Positions 7,931 through 16,450 are shown, numbered from the stretch's first letter. The stretch: DNA of 53,938 nt from an uncultured Lachnospira sp. (GCA_934343805.1 CAKRIN010000018.1:1-53938); one strand, 5' to 3'. Translations and numbers: made by a program. Notes: a model not told the origin generated them from the sequence alone.

Positions 7931-8830
7931 TCATAATGTTTTGAGTATATGAAGTGCATGCTTTTTGATAATGCAGTCACAATGCTCAGACAGATATCCA
8001 AGATAACTGTCACCTGCCTGTTCTTTTCTTCCGTATTCCGATAAGATGTTGCATATTTTATTGAAATTAACAGCACTGACAGATTCCTTAGTTATAACAA
8101 GGTAGTACCTGTTATCTGAATTTTTCTTAAATAACATGTTAGTATCATGGTATATAGAGTCAATGATTCTTGCTGCATCACAAATGTTATCTAACGATTC
8201 AAAAGAGAAAACTCTTACATGTGAAGTTCTGGAGTTATCAGATGTTTCGTTAGCAGGATGTTTATCTGTGCCTGATGGCAAAGCCTGTTGTGATGAAGCA
8301 GACGGCTTGGCTTTAACCTGGTGATCAGATGATGTATTGTCAAGATTCTTGTTAAAATAATCTTTAACTCTGTTAAAAATATTCATAAGACTTTCATCTG
8401 ATATATCACTTTCTTCTTCTGATGCTGCTTCTTCTGATGAAAGTTCTTCATTAGCAGTAGGAAGATCTGAAGGGGTAGAAAAACCATCAGATTCAATAGT
8501 TTCCATATCATCAAAATCAAACTGGTCATCAGGATCTATATCAGAAGGAGAAAAGCGCGAAAAACGCGTGTCAAGTTCCTCTGGATTATCAACCTTAGTG
8601 ACTATAAGCACAATACATTCAGCGGAAACGGGAATAGCCTCAATCATAACAGGCGAATCCTCTGCTTCAAATCCAAGTTCATAAGAAGCCTGTTGCATCA
8701 TGTCACGGAAAAGTTCCTTTGCCTTGTCGCTGCCATAGGCAAGCTCATTAATCTTCAATTGTCTAGATACAAGATCAGACTTGTTAAGTGTGCAACGAAT
8801 CTGATTCTCGTTTAGTCGTTCTATCTTCAT
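7931..8830 (-). CDS. mecA: MecA-type adaptor protein for ClpC protease, long-linker form
   Basis: 299 residues. The N-terminal domain (MKIERLNENQIRCTLNKSDL, then LAYGSDKAKELFRDMMQQASYELGF) and the C-terminal domain (HVRVFSFESLDNICDAARII to the end) both match MecA, which delivers substrates to ClpC. Between them, about residues 95-200, lies a Ser/Asp/Glu-rich linker, making the protein about 80 residues longer than the B. subtilis form. The start at 8830 was chosen because GAGGTGG precedes it and MKIERL is the family start; the frame extends to 8848. The target in this organism is unknown. It is a single-gene unit. Confidence 0.88.
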   Translation of the reverse strand: MKIERLNENQIRCTLNKSDLVSRQLKINELAYGSDKAKELFRDMMQQASYELGFEAEDSPVMIEAIPVSAECIVLIVTKVDNPEELDTRFSRFSPSDIDPDDQFDFDDMETIESDGFSTPSDLPTANEELSSEEAASEEESDISDESLMNIFNRVKDYFNKNLDNTSSDHQVKAKPSASSQQALPSGTDKHPANETSDNSRTSHVRVFSFESLDNICDAARIIDSIYHDTNMLFKKNSDNRYYLVITKESVSAVNFNKICNILSEYGRKEQAGDSYLGYLSEHCDCIIKKHALHILKTL

Positions 8831-8867
8831 AAGCCACCTCGGACACAATAATTCTAGTGTTTAAATA

Positions 8868-8896
8868 ATAATACCCATTTTTAATGGATATGTAAA
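8868..8896 (-). promoter_or_regulatory. Promoter of mecA
   Basis: On the minus strand: TTTACA, 17 bases, TATTAT. Confidence 0.6.
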
Positions 8897-8949
8897 GACG
8901 GGCAAATAAGACAGAAATAAAATTAATATAAAAATTATTCAAAAATATA

Positions 8950-8978
8950 TTGAAAATTTATAAAATATAGTGTAATAT
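8950..8978 (+). promoter_or_regulatory. Probable promoter of the kinase/P-loop pair
   Basis: TTGAAA (8950-8955), 17 bases, TAATAT (8973-8978). The start of transcription would fall near 8985, at or just before the ATG of a 19-codon upstream frame (8990-9049), leaving a very short leader. Confidence 0.45.
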
Positions 8979-9017
8979 AACAACAGGAGATGTTCTTTGG
9001 TATCGTCGTAGAAGGAG

Positions 9018-10496
9018 GTGGGAGACCAGAATTTTTACGACAGATATGAAGTTATAAAGGAACTTGCGAGTTCCCGACATTCTAAAGTATATCTTGTGCG
9101 GCATCGTATTCTTGATGTGAACCGGGTTGCCAAGATATTCAATGGAGCATGTGAAGGGGCGGAACGCCTCATTCAGGAAGCTCATCTTATTAAGAATCTA
9201 AGGCATCCCCATATCCCTGTTATTTATGATATTGAACAGAATATTGGAGAAGATAATGTTAGTGTCTGCATTATCGAAGAATATATTGATGGAAAATCCT
9301 TGCGGGAATATATTCAGGAATGTATTTTGAAAAATGATTATCTGAATGTTAATGAAATATGCAGAATAAGTATTGAATTGTGCAATATTCTGGAATATCT
9401 GCATAATGCCGGTCAGGGGATTTTGCATATGGATATTAAGCCAGACAATATTATGATTGACAGAGAAGGGAAAGTTAAACTGATAGATTTTGACAATGCA
9501 GTAATGCAGGAGTCTGACAATAGTGTTGATCACGGCAGTGTATTTTTTGCTGCACCAGAACAATATTCGGGAGACCGGGCAAGGCGACAGTCAGATATAT
9601 ACAGTTTGGGGATGATAATCTTATTCATGGCATCACGGGGACAGATTAGTGCAGGTGATTGTCATGACTTATCGGGAATAAGTAAAAGATATTCCCAGTT
9701 ATACCACGTTATAAAGAAGTCAATTCATCATGAGTGGAAACTACGATATGACAGGATTGAGGATTTACGAAAAGAATTACAGATAATAATTAATAGCGGC
9801 GGTACAGATAAGAAGGTCTCTTATATAATACAGGTTGCAGGAATAAGACCAGGAGTTGGTACAACTAACAGTATTATAAGCATGGCATATTTTTTTAGAA
9901 AGAATGGATATAGCTGTCTTATTATGGATGAAGCGGGTAATGACAGACTGCTTGACGAGGCATTAAAGGGGGAATGTCAGTCAGATGGAACATATGTGCA
10001 TAATGGGATAAGCTTTCTGCCGGATTATCATGGAACTATAGAGGTTAAACCGTATAAGCCAGATATTATTCTGGTGGATAATGGCTGCTGCTATAAGAAT
10101 ATAAGCCAGATTATTACGGATAACCCGGATTGGGAATTAAATGATAATTCAGTTATAAGGGTACTGGTTACGGAGAAGTATATTTCAAAAGAAGAAAGGA
10201 AGCTGCTGGATATAATAGATGATCATGTCATTATGATTAATCTTGTGAGCTCTCAGACTTTCTATTATTTGACAAGAACGGAATATAAAGGAAAGAAATG
10301 TTACAGATTGCCATGTATATATAATTGTTATGAGGATAACCCTATTTTTGACGAAACCATGTATGATTTCATGCAGGATAATCTGTCTGCTATGTGGACA
10401 GAGTGTCAGAGCAGGATATCTGGTAATTTCATTGTCAAAGGATATGAAAGGATTAAGCATGCTGTTTATGAATTTTTTGAAAAGAGTAAGAGGTAA
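9018..10496 (+). CDS. Atypical Ser/Thr protein kinase fused to a TadZ/CpaE-like P-loop domain
   Basis: 492 residues. Residues 8 to about 255 are a eukaryotic-type kinase: VAKIF supplies the ATP lysine, HMDIKPDNIMID is the catalytic loop (about residue 137), LIDFDNA replaces DFG and APEQY closes the activation segment. The glycine loop is degenerate (ELASSRHSKVYLV). From about residue 268 a second domain begins with VAGIRPGVGTTNS, a deviant Walker A without the usual lysine, then YSCLIMDEA and PDIILVDNG, the plan of MinD/CpaE/TadZ proteins. No membrane segment is visible, unlike PASTA kinases. The only start in frame is the GTG at 9018; a TAG closes the frame at 9009-9011. That GTG lies inside the AAGGAGGTG ribosome site, so the true initiation mechanism is unclear. 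It overlaps the next gene. Confidence 0.8.
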   Translation: MGDQNFYDRYEVIKELASSRHSKVYLVRHRILDVNRVAKIFNGACEGAERLIQEAHLIKNLRHPHIPVIYDIEQNIGEDNVSVCIIEEYIDGKSLREYIQECILKNDYLNVNEICRISIELCNILEYLHNAGQGILHMDIKPDNIMIDREGKVKLIDFDNAVMQESDNSVDHGSVFFAAPEQYSGDRARRQSDIYSLGMIILFMASRGQISAGDCHDLSGISKRYSQLYHVIKKSIHHEWKLRYDRIEDLRKELQIIINSGGTDKKVSYIIQVAGIRPGVGTTNSIISMAYFFRKNGYSCLIMDEAGNDRLLDEALKGECQSDGTYVHNGISFLPDYHGTIEVKPYKPDIILVDNGCCYKNISQIITDNPDWELNDNSVIRVLVTEKYISKEERKLLDIIDDHVIMINLVSSQTFYYLTRTEYKGKKCYRLPCIYNCYEDNPIFDETMYDFMQDNLSAMWTECQSRISGNFIVKGYERIKHAVYEFFEKSKR

Positions 10497-11112
10497 CAGA
10501 GATACAACTGCATTAAATTATAAAACTGTCGGACTGATTGGACTATGCAACGGTGCCGGAACAACGCAGTTAGGTATAATGCTTGCTAATTACTTTTCAA
10601 ATGGCCTTCATTTAAGAACTGCTGTGGTAAGTGTTGGAGAGGACGACGCATTTGACCGGATCAGGGAAGAAGTCCAGACTACCAGAGTAAGAGTTTATGA
10701 TGGAAGCAGGCGCGGATTTTCATATAAGGGGATAGATTTTTTTGGCAGTGTAAGAGATGGTTTCGTACATGTCATTACGCCTTACTATGATGTAGTGATA
10801 GTTGAGGTCAGTCTTGCAAATATGAAAGACAGGATGGCGGAAAGCCTCAGAGATGTTATGTCATGCGAATGCAGGATTCTTGTTGGTTCAATGGTGCCAT
10901 GGAAATATGGAGAATGTATCAAAAGACTGCAGAGAATTAATAGAATCTATAGTGTAAGATACATGCCAATTGTTTCTGTGACATGGCAGGAATGTCTGGC
11001 AAAAAGCATGGAACGTGAATTTGACGTCAAGGCGTATCAGGCACCAATGGAGCCTGACCCTTTTAGAATGAAAGGGAGCGCAATTGAGAAACTTAAGCAA
11101 CTGGTAACATAG
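10459..11112 (+). CDS. Second TadZ/CpaE-like P-loop protein
   Basis: 217 residues. It begins with a basic segment, then VGLIGLCNGAGTTQLGIMLANYFSNG, a P-loop of the CpaE/TadZ kind lacking the signature lysine, then LRTAVVSVGEDD (Walker A' position) and PYYDVVIVEVS (Walker B position). The C-terminal third (EREFDVKAYQAPMEPDPFRM) is not recognised. The start at 10459 has AAAGGA about 6 bases upstream and lies inside the 3' end of the kinase gene (38-base overlap), so the two are likely coupled and work together. The resemblance to the fused domain of the kinase suggests that one arose from the other or that they form a heterodimer. No pilus genes are in the window. Confidence 0.65.
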   Translation: MLFMNFLKRVRGNRDTTALNYKTVGLIGLCNGAGTTQLGIMLANYFSNGLHLRTAVVSVGEDDAFDRIREEVQTTRVRVYDGSRRGFSYKGIDFFGSVRDGFVHVITPYYDVVIVEVSLANMKDRMAESLRDVMSCECRILVGSMVPWKYGECIKRLQRINRIYSVRYMPIVSVTWQECLAKSMEREFDVKAYQAPMEPDPFRMKGSAIEKLKQLVT

Positions 11113-11190
11113 GAAACTTTCATTTATGTAAAATTGCATCATAATATATCACAAGAACAGGTCATGGAAATTCTCTTTGTGTATGACCAG

Positions 11191-11235
11191 GCATATCGGA
11201 GTACTTTTATTAAGAAGTATTCCGGTATGCTTTTT
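11191..11235 (+). terminator. Terminator after the kinase/P-loop pair
   Basis: 17-bp stem with two G-U pairs (11191-11207 with 11214-11230), a short loop and TTTTT. Confidence 0.85.
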
Positions 11236-11250
11236 ACTTTATGGATATTA

Positions 11251-11280
11251 TTGCAAGTATATGTTGCAGAGTGGTACAAT
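11251..11280 (+). promoter_or_regulatory. Probable promoter of the GH18 gene
   Basis: TTGCAA, 18 bases, TACAAT, ending 36 bases before the ATG. Confidence 0.45.
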
Positions 11281-11316
11281 ACACATTAGTAGTATGATAA
11301 AAGGAAAGGTAACGTA

Positions 11317-13008
11317 ATGATTAATAATAAAAGACAAAAGTTAAGAGCAGGCATAGTTGTTATAGCAATATTAGTTCTTGTGGTTGTTATGGCTGTAATG
11401 TTTCTTATAGTCAGATATACTCCAACAAAAGAAAAGATGGATGGTTATCAATATTTTGAGATAGAAAAGCAGTCACAGAAGGTGCTTGTAATTGTTGATG
11501 GAGAAAGGTATCCGGATACCGGTGAATATATAGAAGGAAGACTTTATATACCTATAAGCTTTGTTGAAGATAATATTAACACACGTTTTTATTATGACAA
11601 GGAATCAGATGGAGTAATGTATTCTGATCAGTCACATGTATATTTGTTTAGTCCTTCAGAGAACAAATATACTGATGATGCTGGTAAAAGTTATGATATG
11701 GATTATCCTGTAGTAGAGAAGTCAGGAAATGAGTGCTATGTTGAATGGGAATATATTGCTGATCATACTGAATGTATATATGAGTATGGAAGCGAACCTT
11801 CAAGAGTTAATATTACTCTGGCAGGAGACACTGAGCAGTGTGTTACAGCTGCAAAGAAACTGGCAGTAAGATATAAAGGTGGTATTAAGAGCCCGGTTCT
11901 TGAGACAGTTCCTAAGGGAACAAGACTTGTATGGGAAGATGATCTGGATGACTGGGTAAAGGTTACAACCCCAAGCGGAATGACAGGATATGTTAAGAAA
12001 GCGGATGTTTCAGAACAGTTTGAATATATTCCTGAGGGTAATTATACTGAAGAAAGCAGAAATGTTGATAATAATGGAAAGATAACTTTAGGGTGGTTTC
12101 AGGTTGCATCAGCAGCTGGAAATGCATATGTTGACAATTATACAGGAAGTGCATCCGGATTAAATGTAATATCACCGACATGGTATAGTATTTCAAATGC
12201 ATCCGGAGAAGTTACAAGTTATGCATCAGCAGCAATGGTAAGTAAAATGCATGCGCAGGGTATTAAGGTATGGCCGCTTGTTAATGACTTTGACAAGAAT
12301 ATAGATTACGAAGCACTTTTTTCAAGCAGAACGGCAAGGGAAAAATTGACAGATACACTAATATCAGATGCGGTTAAGAATGGATATGATGGGATTAATC
12401 TTGACTTTGAGAATGTAAAAAGTTCTTATGCAAAAGATTTTCTGCAATTTGTAAGAGAGCTTTCTGTACAATGTGCCAAAGCAGGACTTGTACTTTCAAC
12501 AGATAATTATAAGCCGGAAGCATACAACAGATGTTATAATCTTGCAGAACAGTCAGCATTTGTGGACTATATAATAATTATGGCATATGATGAGCATTAT
12601 GCAGGCTCTGATGCAGGTTCTGTTGCATCTCTTCAATTTGTGAAAGAGGCTGTTGAAGACACGCTTAAGGATGTTCCTTCAGGACAGCTGATAGTCGGAA
12701 TACCATTTTATACAAGAATATGGACAACAAGTGGCGGACAGACAACAAGTAAAGCTGTTTCAATGCAGGCAGCACTGGATCAGCTTAACAGTGATGGACA
12801 GACAGCTTTATGGAATGATGATTGCGGACAATATGTAGCATCATATGCAGTAGGAAATTCTACAAGACAGATATGGTTTGAGGAAGAGAAATCAATAGAA
12901 GCTAAGATGCAGCTTATTCAGGGAAATAACACTGCAGGAGTTGCCTGTTGGAAGCTTGGACTGGAAAAGACAACAGTGTGGCCGGTAATTAATAAGTACA
13001 ATAAGTAA
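11317..13008 (+). CDS. Membrane-anchored GH18-family glycosidase with SH3 domain
   Basis: 563 residues. One membrane helix at about residues 10-33 anchors the protein outside the cell. A copper-amine-oxidase-N-like segment (VIVDGERYPDTGEYIEGRLYIPISFVED) lies at about 55-90. A bacterial SH3-like domain follows at about 180-235 (TRLVWEDDLDDWVKVTTPSGMTGYVKKADV), and a GH18 barrel fills about 250-560. The catalytic motif of GH18 is visible as GYDGINLDFEN near residue 360, with the acid glutamate present, and IIIMAYDEHY is the later Asp/Tyr motif. Related proteins (YaaH, SleL) act on N-acetylglucosamine bonds in peptidoglycan or spore cortex. The exact substrate is not shown. The following amidase gene supports a wall role. 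Confidence 0.87.
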   Translation: MINNKRQKLRAGIVVIAILVLVVVMAVMFLIVRYTPTKEKMDGYQYFEIEKQSQKVLVIVDGERYPDTGEYIEGRLYIPISFVEDNINTRFYYDKESDGVMYSDQSHVYLFSPSENKYTDDAGKSYDMDYPVVEKSGNECYVEWEYIADHTECIYEYGSEPSRVNITLAGDTEQCVTAAKKLAVRYKGGIKSPVLETVPKGTRLVWEDDLDDWVKVTTPSGMTGYVKKADVSEQFEYIPEGNYTEESRNVDNNGKITLGWFQVASAAGNAYVDNYTGSASGLNVISPTWYSISNASGEVTSYASAAMVSKMHAQGIKVWPLVNDFDKNIDYEALFSSRTAREKLTDTLISDAVKNGYDGINLDFENVKSSYAKDFLQFVRELSVQCAKAGLVLSTDNYKPEAYNRCYNLAEQSAFVDYIIIMAYDEHYAGSDAGSVASLQFVKEAVEDTLKDVPSGQLIVGIPFYTRIWTTSGGQTTSKAVSMQAALDQLNSDGQTALWNDDCGQYVASYAVGNSTRQIWFEEEKSIEAKMQLIQGNNTAGVACWKLGLEKTTVWPVINKYNK

Positions 13009-13017
13009 TATTGGGGT

Positions 13018-13077
13018 AATACAATCCGGTTTCATGTAATAGAATATTAAAGAATTACATGTTCCGGTGATTGTATG
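13018..13077 (+). promoter_or_regulatory. Long imperfect hairpin covering the start of the amidase gene
   Basis: Left arm 13018-13039 (ATACAATCCGGTTTCATGTAA) pairs with right arm 13055-13077, which contains the GGTGA ribosome site and the ATG. There is no T run, so it looks like a translation-control or RNA-stability element rather than a terminator. Confidence 0.45.
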
Positions 13078-13854
13078 CTTAACATAAAAAATATTAACAG
13101 AGTTGTATTGATACCATTCATGTCAGTATTATTGCTTATTGTGGTTTATCTGTCAGCTAATGTGCTGCTTCCATTAAGGTCTGGGATACATGGTAATAAC
13201 CATGCAGATGAGGGACAACTGAATGCAGAAGAACATGATAGTGGCGGTTATGTTGACATGAATATAGATTTTTCAAAAATGTGTATTGTTGTTGACAGCG
13301 GACATGGGGGAGCAGACCCTGGAAAAGTCGGTGAGGGAAATATTCTTGAAAAGGATATAAATCTTGCAATTGCTTTAAAATTGAAAGATAAGCTTGAAAG
13401 TGCGCAGATAAAGGTAATATTAACAAGAAATTCAGATCAGGATCTGAGCGAGGAAGCTGATAAGAATAAAAAGGTTGCAGATTTAACAAGAAGATGTGAT
13501 ATAATAAATAACAGCGGTGCAGATATGGTAATAAGCATTCATCAGAATAGTTATGTGACGCCTAAAGCAGTAGGAGCCCAGATGTTTTATTATAAAAAGT
13601 CTGAACAGGGTAAGGTTATTGCTCAGGGAATGCAGCAAATACTGGCGGAGAAGCTTGGAACAACGAGACAGATTAAATCAGATGTGAATTATTATATTCT
13701 GATTCATTCCAATCTGCCAACAGTTATTGCGGAATGTGGATTCCTATCTAATGCACAGGAGGCGCAGATGCTTTGTACAGATGAATATCAGGAAAAGGTT
13801 GCAGATGCATTGTATTGTGGAATAATAGAGTATCTTATTACAAAAATGGAATAA
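13075..13854 (+). CDS. cwlD: N-acetylmuramoyl-L-alanine amidase, CwlD-like
   Basis: 259 residues. An N-terminal membrane/signal segment (VVLIPFMSVLLLIVVYLSANVLL) is followed by an Amidase_3 domain: VVDSGHGGADPG (zinc histidine), EKDINLAIALKLKD (zinc glutamate), SIHQNSY (zinc histidine) and ECGFLSN (catalytic glutamate). It cuts the amide bond between muramic acid and the peptide stem, outside the membrane. Size and architecture match CwlD, which prepares spore-cortex muramic lactam; whether this organism makes spores cannot be told from here. The ribosome site is weak and lies in a hairpin. Confidence 0.85.
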   Translation: MLNIKNINRVVLIPFMSVLLLIVVYLSANVLLPLRSGIHGNNHADEGQLNAEEHDSGGYVDMNIDFSKMCIVVDSGHGGADPGKVGEGNILEKDINLAIALKLKDKLESAQIKVILTRNSDQDLSEEADKNKKVADLTRRCDIINNSGADMVISIHQNSYVTPKAVGAQMFYYKKSEQGKVIAQGMQQILAEKLGTTRQIKSDVNYYILIHSNLPTVIAECGFLSNAQEAQMLCTDEYQEKVADALYCGIIEYLITKME

Positions 13855-13893
13855 GGTATGAGGATAAGACATGAGGAAGCTGGCGTAATATAT

Positions 13894-14949
13894 ATGGAAA
13901 CAATAGTAAGAAAGATAACGAATACTGAAAAAGATAGAGAGATATACGAAAAAGCAGGAGAAATATTAAGAAAAGGCGGTCTGGTTGCATTTCCAACAGA
14001 GACAGTATATGGATTGGGGGCAGATGCTCTGGATGCGGAAGCATCTTCTAAGATATATGCGGCAAAGGGAAGACCATCAGATAATCCGCTTATTGTTCAT
14101 ATAGCTGATGTAAATGCTTTGTATGATCTGGCATCAGAAGTACCTGATAAAGCAATCAGGCTTGCTGAAAAGTTCTGGCCAGGTCCATTGACAATGATAC
14201 TTAAGAAGCAGGATAAAGTGCCAGATTCTATTACTGGAGGACTTGGAACAGTTGCAGTAAGAATGCCTAGTCATCCGGTTGCATCTGAACTTATCAGAAG
14301 TTCAGGAGTATATATTGCTGCACCTAGTGCTAATACGTCGGGCAAGCCAAGTCCTACAAGGGCAGAGCATGTAATTAATGATCTTTCAGGTAAGATAGAT
14401 ATGATAATACAGGACGATACAGTTGATATAGGAGTTGAGTCTACAATAATAGATCTCAGTGAGGAAGTACCAACTATCTTAAGACCTGGATATATTACTA
14501 AAGAAATGTTTGAAGAGGTTATTGGAACAACAATAATAGATCCGGCAATTATGGGAAGCCTGAAAGAAGGTATTGTTCCCAAGGCACCTGGAATGAAGTA
14601 TAAACATTATGCACCTAATGCAGATGTTACGATCGTTGAAGGTCCACATGATAAGGTTGTAGATTACATTAATGATGCGGTAGCCAGAAAAGAAATGCAG
14701 GGACATAGGTGTGCGGTTATGGCAACAGATGAGACAAAAGGTAAATATGTTTGCAAGGATATTGTTTCAGCGGGACATAAAGATGATGAGTTAAGCGTGG
14801 CAAGAAATCTGTATGCTATTTTAAGAGATTTCGACAAGCAGAATATTGAGTATGTTTATTCAGAGAGTTTTGAAACAAAAAACGTAGGACAGGCTGTTAT
14901 GAACAGACTGATTAAAGCAGCGGGCCATAAGGTCATAAAGCTGGACTAA
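13894..14949 (+). CDS. tsaC: Threonylcarbamoyl-AMP synthase, Sua5/YwlC type
   Basis: 351 residues, the long Sua5 form. The YrdC domain is at about residues 15-205 (FPTETVYGLGADA, AAKGRPSDNPLIVHI, KFWPGPLTMIL, VAVRMPSHPVA, APSANTSGKPSPT) and a Sua5 C-terminal domain follows (PGMKYKHYAPNADVTIVEG). It makes threonylcarbamoyl-AMP for the t6A37 modification of ANN-decoding tRNAs. The start is uncertain. ATG 13894 gives the family's usual N-terminus but has GAGGAAG 15 bases away; ATG 13858, three bases after the cwlD stop, would add 12 residues. Confidence 0.93.
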   Translation: METIVRKITNTEKDREIYEKAGEILRKGGLVAFPTETVYGLGADALDAEASSKIYAAKGRPSDNPLIVHIADVNALYDLASEVPDKAIRLAEKFWPGPLTMILKKQDKVPDSITGGLGTVAVRMPSHPVASELIRSSGVYIAAPSANTSGKPSPTRAEHVINDLSGKIDMIIQDDTVDIGVESTIIDLSEEVPTILRPGYITKEMFEEVIGTTIIDPAIMGSLKEGIVPKAPGMKYKHYAPNADVTIVEGPHDKVVDYINDAVARKEMQGHRCAVMATDETKGKYVCKDIVSAGHKDDELSVARNLYAILRDFDKQNIEYVYSESFETKNVGQAVMNRLIKAAGHKVIKLD

Positions 14950-14974
14950 ATTATATTAATTGTGAGGGCTTCAT

Positions 14975-15451
14975 ATGAATACATTTGATAAAGTAATATT
15001 CGTATGTAATGGCAATACCTGCAGAAGTCCTATGGCTGCAACTGTCATGGCTAATCTTAAGCAGGATATAATTGCAGAATCAAGAGGAATGGTAGTGCTT
15101 TTTCCAGAACCATACAATCCCAAGGCGGTTGCGGTTGCTGCAAAGCACAATGTGATTATTCCTAATAATTCAGCAAAACAGTTGTTGAATGAAGATTTCG
15201 GAAATGATACACTTGTACTGGCTATGGAGCCGTCTATGAAGCAGAAGATATATGACGAGTATACAGAAGCAATCAATGTTTATACGCTTAGTGAATATGC
15301 CGGAGAACCGGAACAGGAAATAATAGATCCATATGGCAAAGGTATTGAAGAGTATAACGCATGCTTTGAACTTATATACAGGCTTGTATCTAATGTTGCA
15401 GAATATATGAATAAGTCAGAACAGGAAAAAGAAGATAAAGGAGAAGAATAA
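14975..15451 (+). CDS. Low-molecular-weight protein-tyrosine/arginine phosphatase, YwlE-like
   Basis: 158 residues. The CX5R signature VCNGNTCRSPMAA is at about residues 9-21 and the acid loop is IIDPYG near residue 112. In B. subtilis the homolog in the same position, YwlE, is a protein-arginine phosphatase; in YwlE a Thr follows the catalytic Cys region (CTGNTCR), and here the motif is CNGNTCR with that Thr retained before Cys-Arg. Substrate preference cannot be settled by eye. It overlaps rpiB by one base. Confidence 0.9.
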   Translation: MNTFDKVIFVCNGNTCRSPMAATVMANLKQDIIAESRGMVVLFPEPYNPKAVAVAAKHNVIIPNNSAKQLLNEDFGNDTLVLAMEPSMKQKIYDEYTEAINVYTLSEYAGEPEQEIIDPYGKGIEEYNACFELIYRLVSNVAEYMNKSEQEKEDKGEE

Positions 15452-15879
15452 TGATAGCTATTGGATGTGATCATGGAGCATTAGAATTAAAGGAGCAGCT
15501 TATTGAGCATTTAAAGAAAAGAGGAGTTGAATGCAAGGATTATGGAACATACACAAAGGATTCCTGTGATTATCCTGTATATGCAAAAAAAGTTGCAGAG
15601 GCTGTTCTTTCTGGAGAATGTGAGGAAGGAATTCTTCTTTGTGGAACAGGTATTGGAATGAGCATGGCAGCTAATAAGATTAAGGGCATAAGAGCAGCGC
15701 TTTGCAGCGATTGCTTTAGCGCACAGGCAACAAAGGAACATAATAATGCCAATGTTTTATGCATGGGAGCAAGAGTTATTGGACCAGAACTTGCATTCAG
15801 GATAGCAGATACATTTATAGATTCAAAATTCTCCAATGATGAGAGACATATAAGAAGAATCAGCATGTTAGAAGATTAA
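15451..15879 (+). CDS. rpiB: Ribose-5-phosphate isomerase B
   Basis: 142 residues. MIAIGCDHGALELKEQL, DYGTYTKDSCDYPVYAKKVAEAV, GILLCGTGIGMSMAANKIKGIRAA (active-site Cys) and EHNNANVLCMGARVIG are diagnostic of the RpiB/LacAB family. It interconverts ribose 5-phosphate and ribulose 5-phosphate. Its ATG overlaps the stop of the phosphatase gene. Order ywlC-ywlE-rpiB is as in Bacillus. Confidence 0.95.
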   Translation: MIAIGCDHGALELKEQLIEHLKKRGVECKDYGTYTKDSCDYPVYAKKVAEAVLSGECEEGILLCGTGIGMSMAANKIKGIRAALCSDCFSAQATKEHNNANVLCMGARVIGPELAFRIADTFIDSKFSNDERHIRRISMLED

Positions 15880-15902
15880 TCAGAGCAGGAAAGGATTAAT
15901 TA

Positions 15903-16382
15903 ATGGGCGAAAAGAGAAAAGATTATATATCATGGGATGAGTATTTCATGGGAATTGCAACGCTTTCAGGAATGAGATCGAAGGATCCTAATACACAGGT
16001 TGGGGCATGTATTGTGAGCCAGGATAACAAAATACTGTCAATGGGTTATAATGGATTGCCAAGAGGCTGCTCTGATGATGAATTTCCATGGAACAGAGAT
16101 GGAGATGATAACAAATATTTTTACACCACACACAGTGAATTGAATGCCATTCTTAATTATAGAGGGGGAAGTCTTGATAATGCCAAGTTATATGTGACAC
16201 TTTTCCCATGTAATGAATGTGCAAAGGCAATTATACAGGCTGGCATTAAAACAGTTGTATATGACTGTGATAAATATGCGGATACGGCAGCAGTTATAGC
16301 ATCCAAAAGAATGCTTAACGCAGCAGGCGTGAGATATTATAAATACGAGCGTACGGGAAGAGTAGTAAGCATAGAACTATAG
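15903..16382 (+). CDS. Deoxycytidylate deaminase (ComEB-like)
   Basis: 159 residues. Zinc-binding motifs HSELNAIL and PCNECAKAII are present, and ISWDEYFMGIATLSGMRSKDPNTQVGACIV and MGYNGLPRGCSDDEFPW are typical of the dCMP deaminase family. It converts dCMP to dUMP for thymidylate synthesis. It lies 23 bases after rpiB and ends the operon at a terminator. Confidence 0.92.
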   Translation: MGEKRKDYISWDEYFMGIATLSGMRSKDPNTQVGACIVSQDNKILSMGYNGLPRGCSDDEFPWNRDGDDNKYFYTTHSELNAILNYRGGSLDNAKLYVTLFPCNECAKAIIQAGIKTVVYDCDKYADTAAVIASKRMLNAAGVRYYKYERTGRVVSIEL

Positions 16383-16450
16383 AAAAAGGCTTAAGAACAA
16401 GCAGATGTATGAGGTGACACCTCAAGATGCAATGTTCTTAAGCCTTTTCT
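16381..16450. terminator. Bidirectional terminator between the deaminase and DUF402 genes
   Basis: A long perfect outer stem, AGAAAAAGGCTTAAGAACA facing TGTTCTTAAGCCTTTTCT (one bulged A), with the inner hairpin GAGGTGACACCTC. Confidence 0.88.

Noticed and set aside
10330..10458. N-terminal extension of the second P-loop protein
   Set aside because: The extra 43 residues overlap the kinase frame, have no ribosome site at 10330 and are unlike a protein N-terminus; 10459 has AAAGGA in front.
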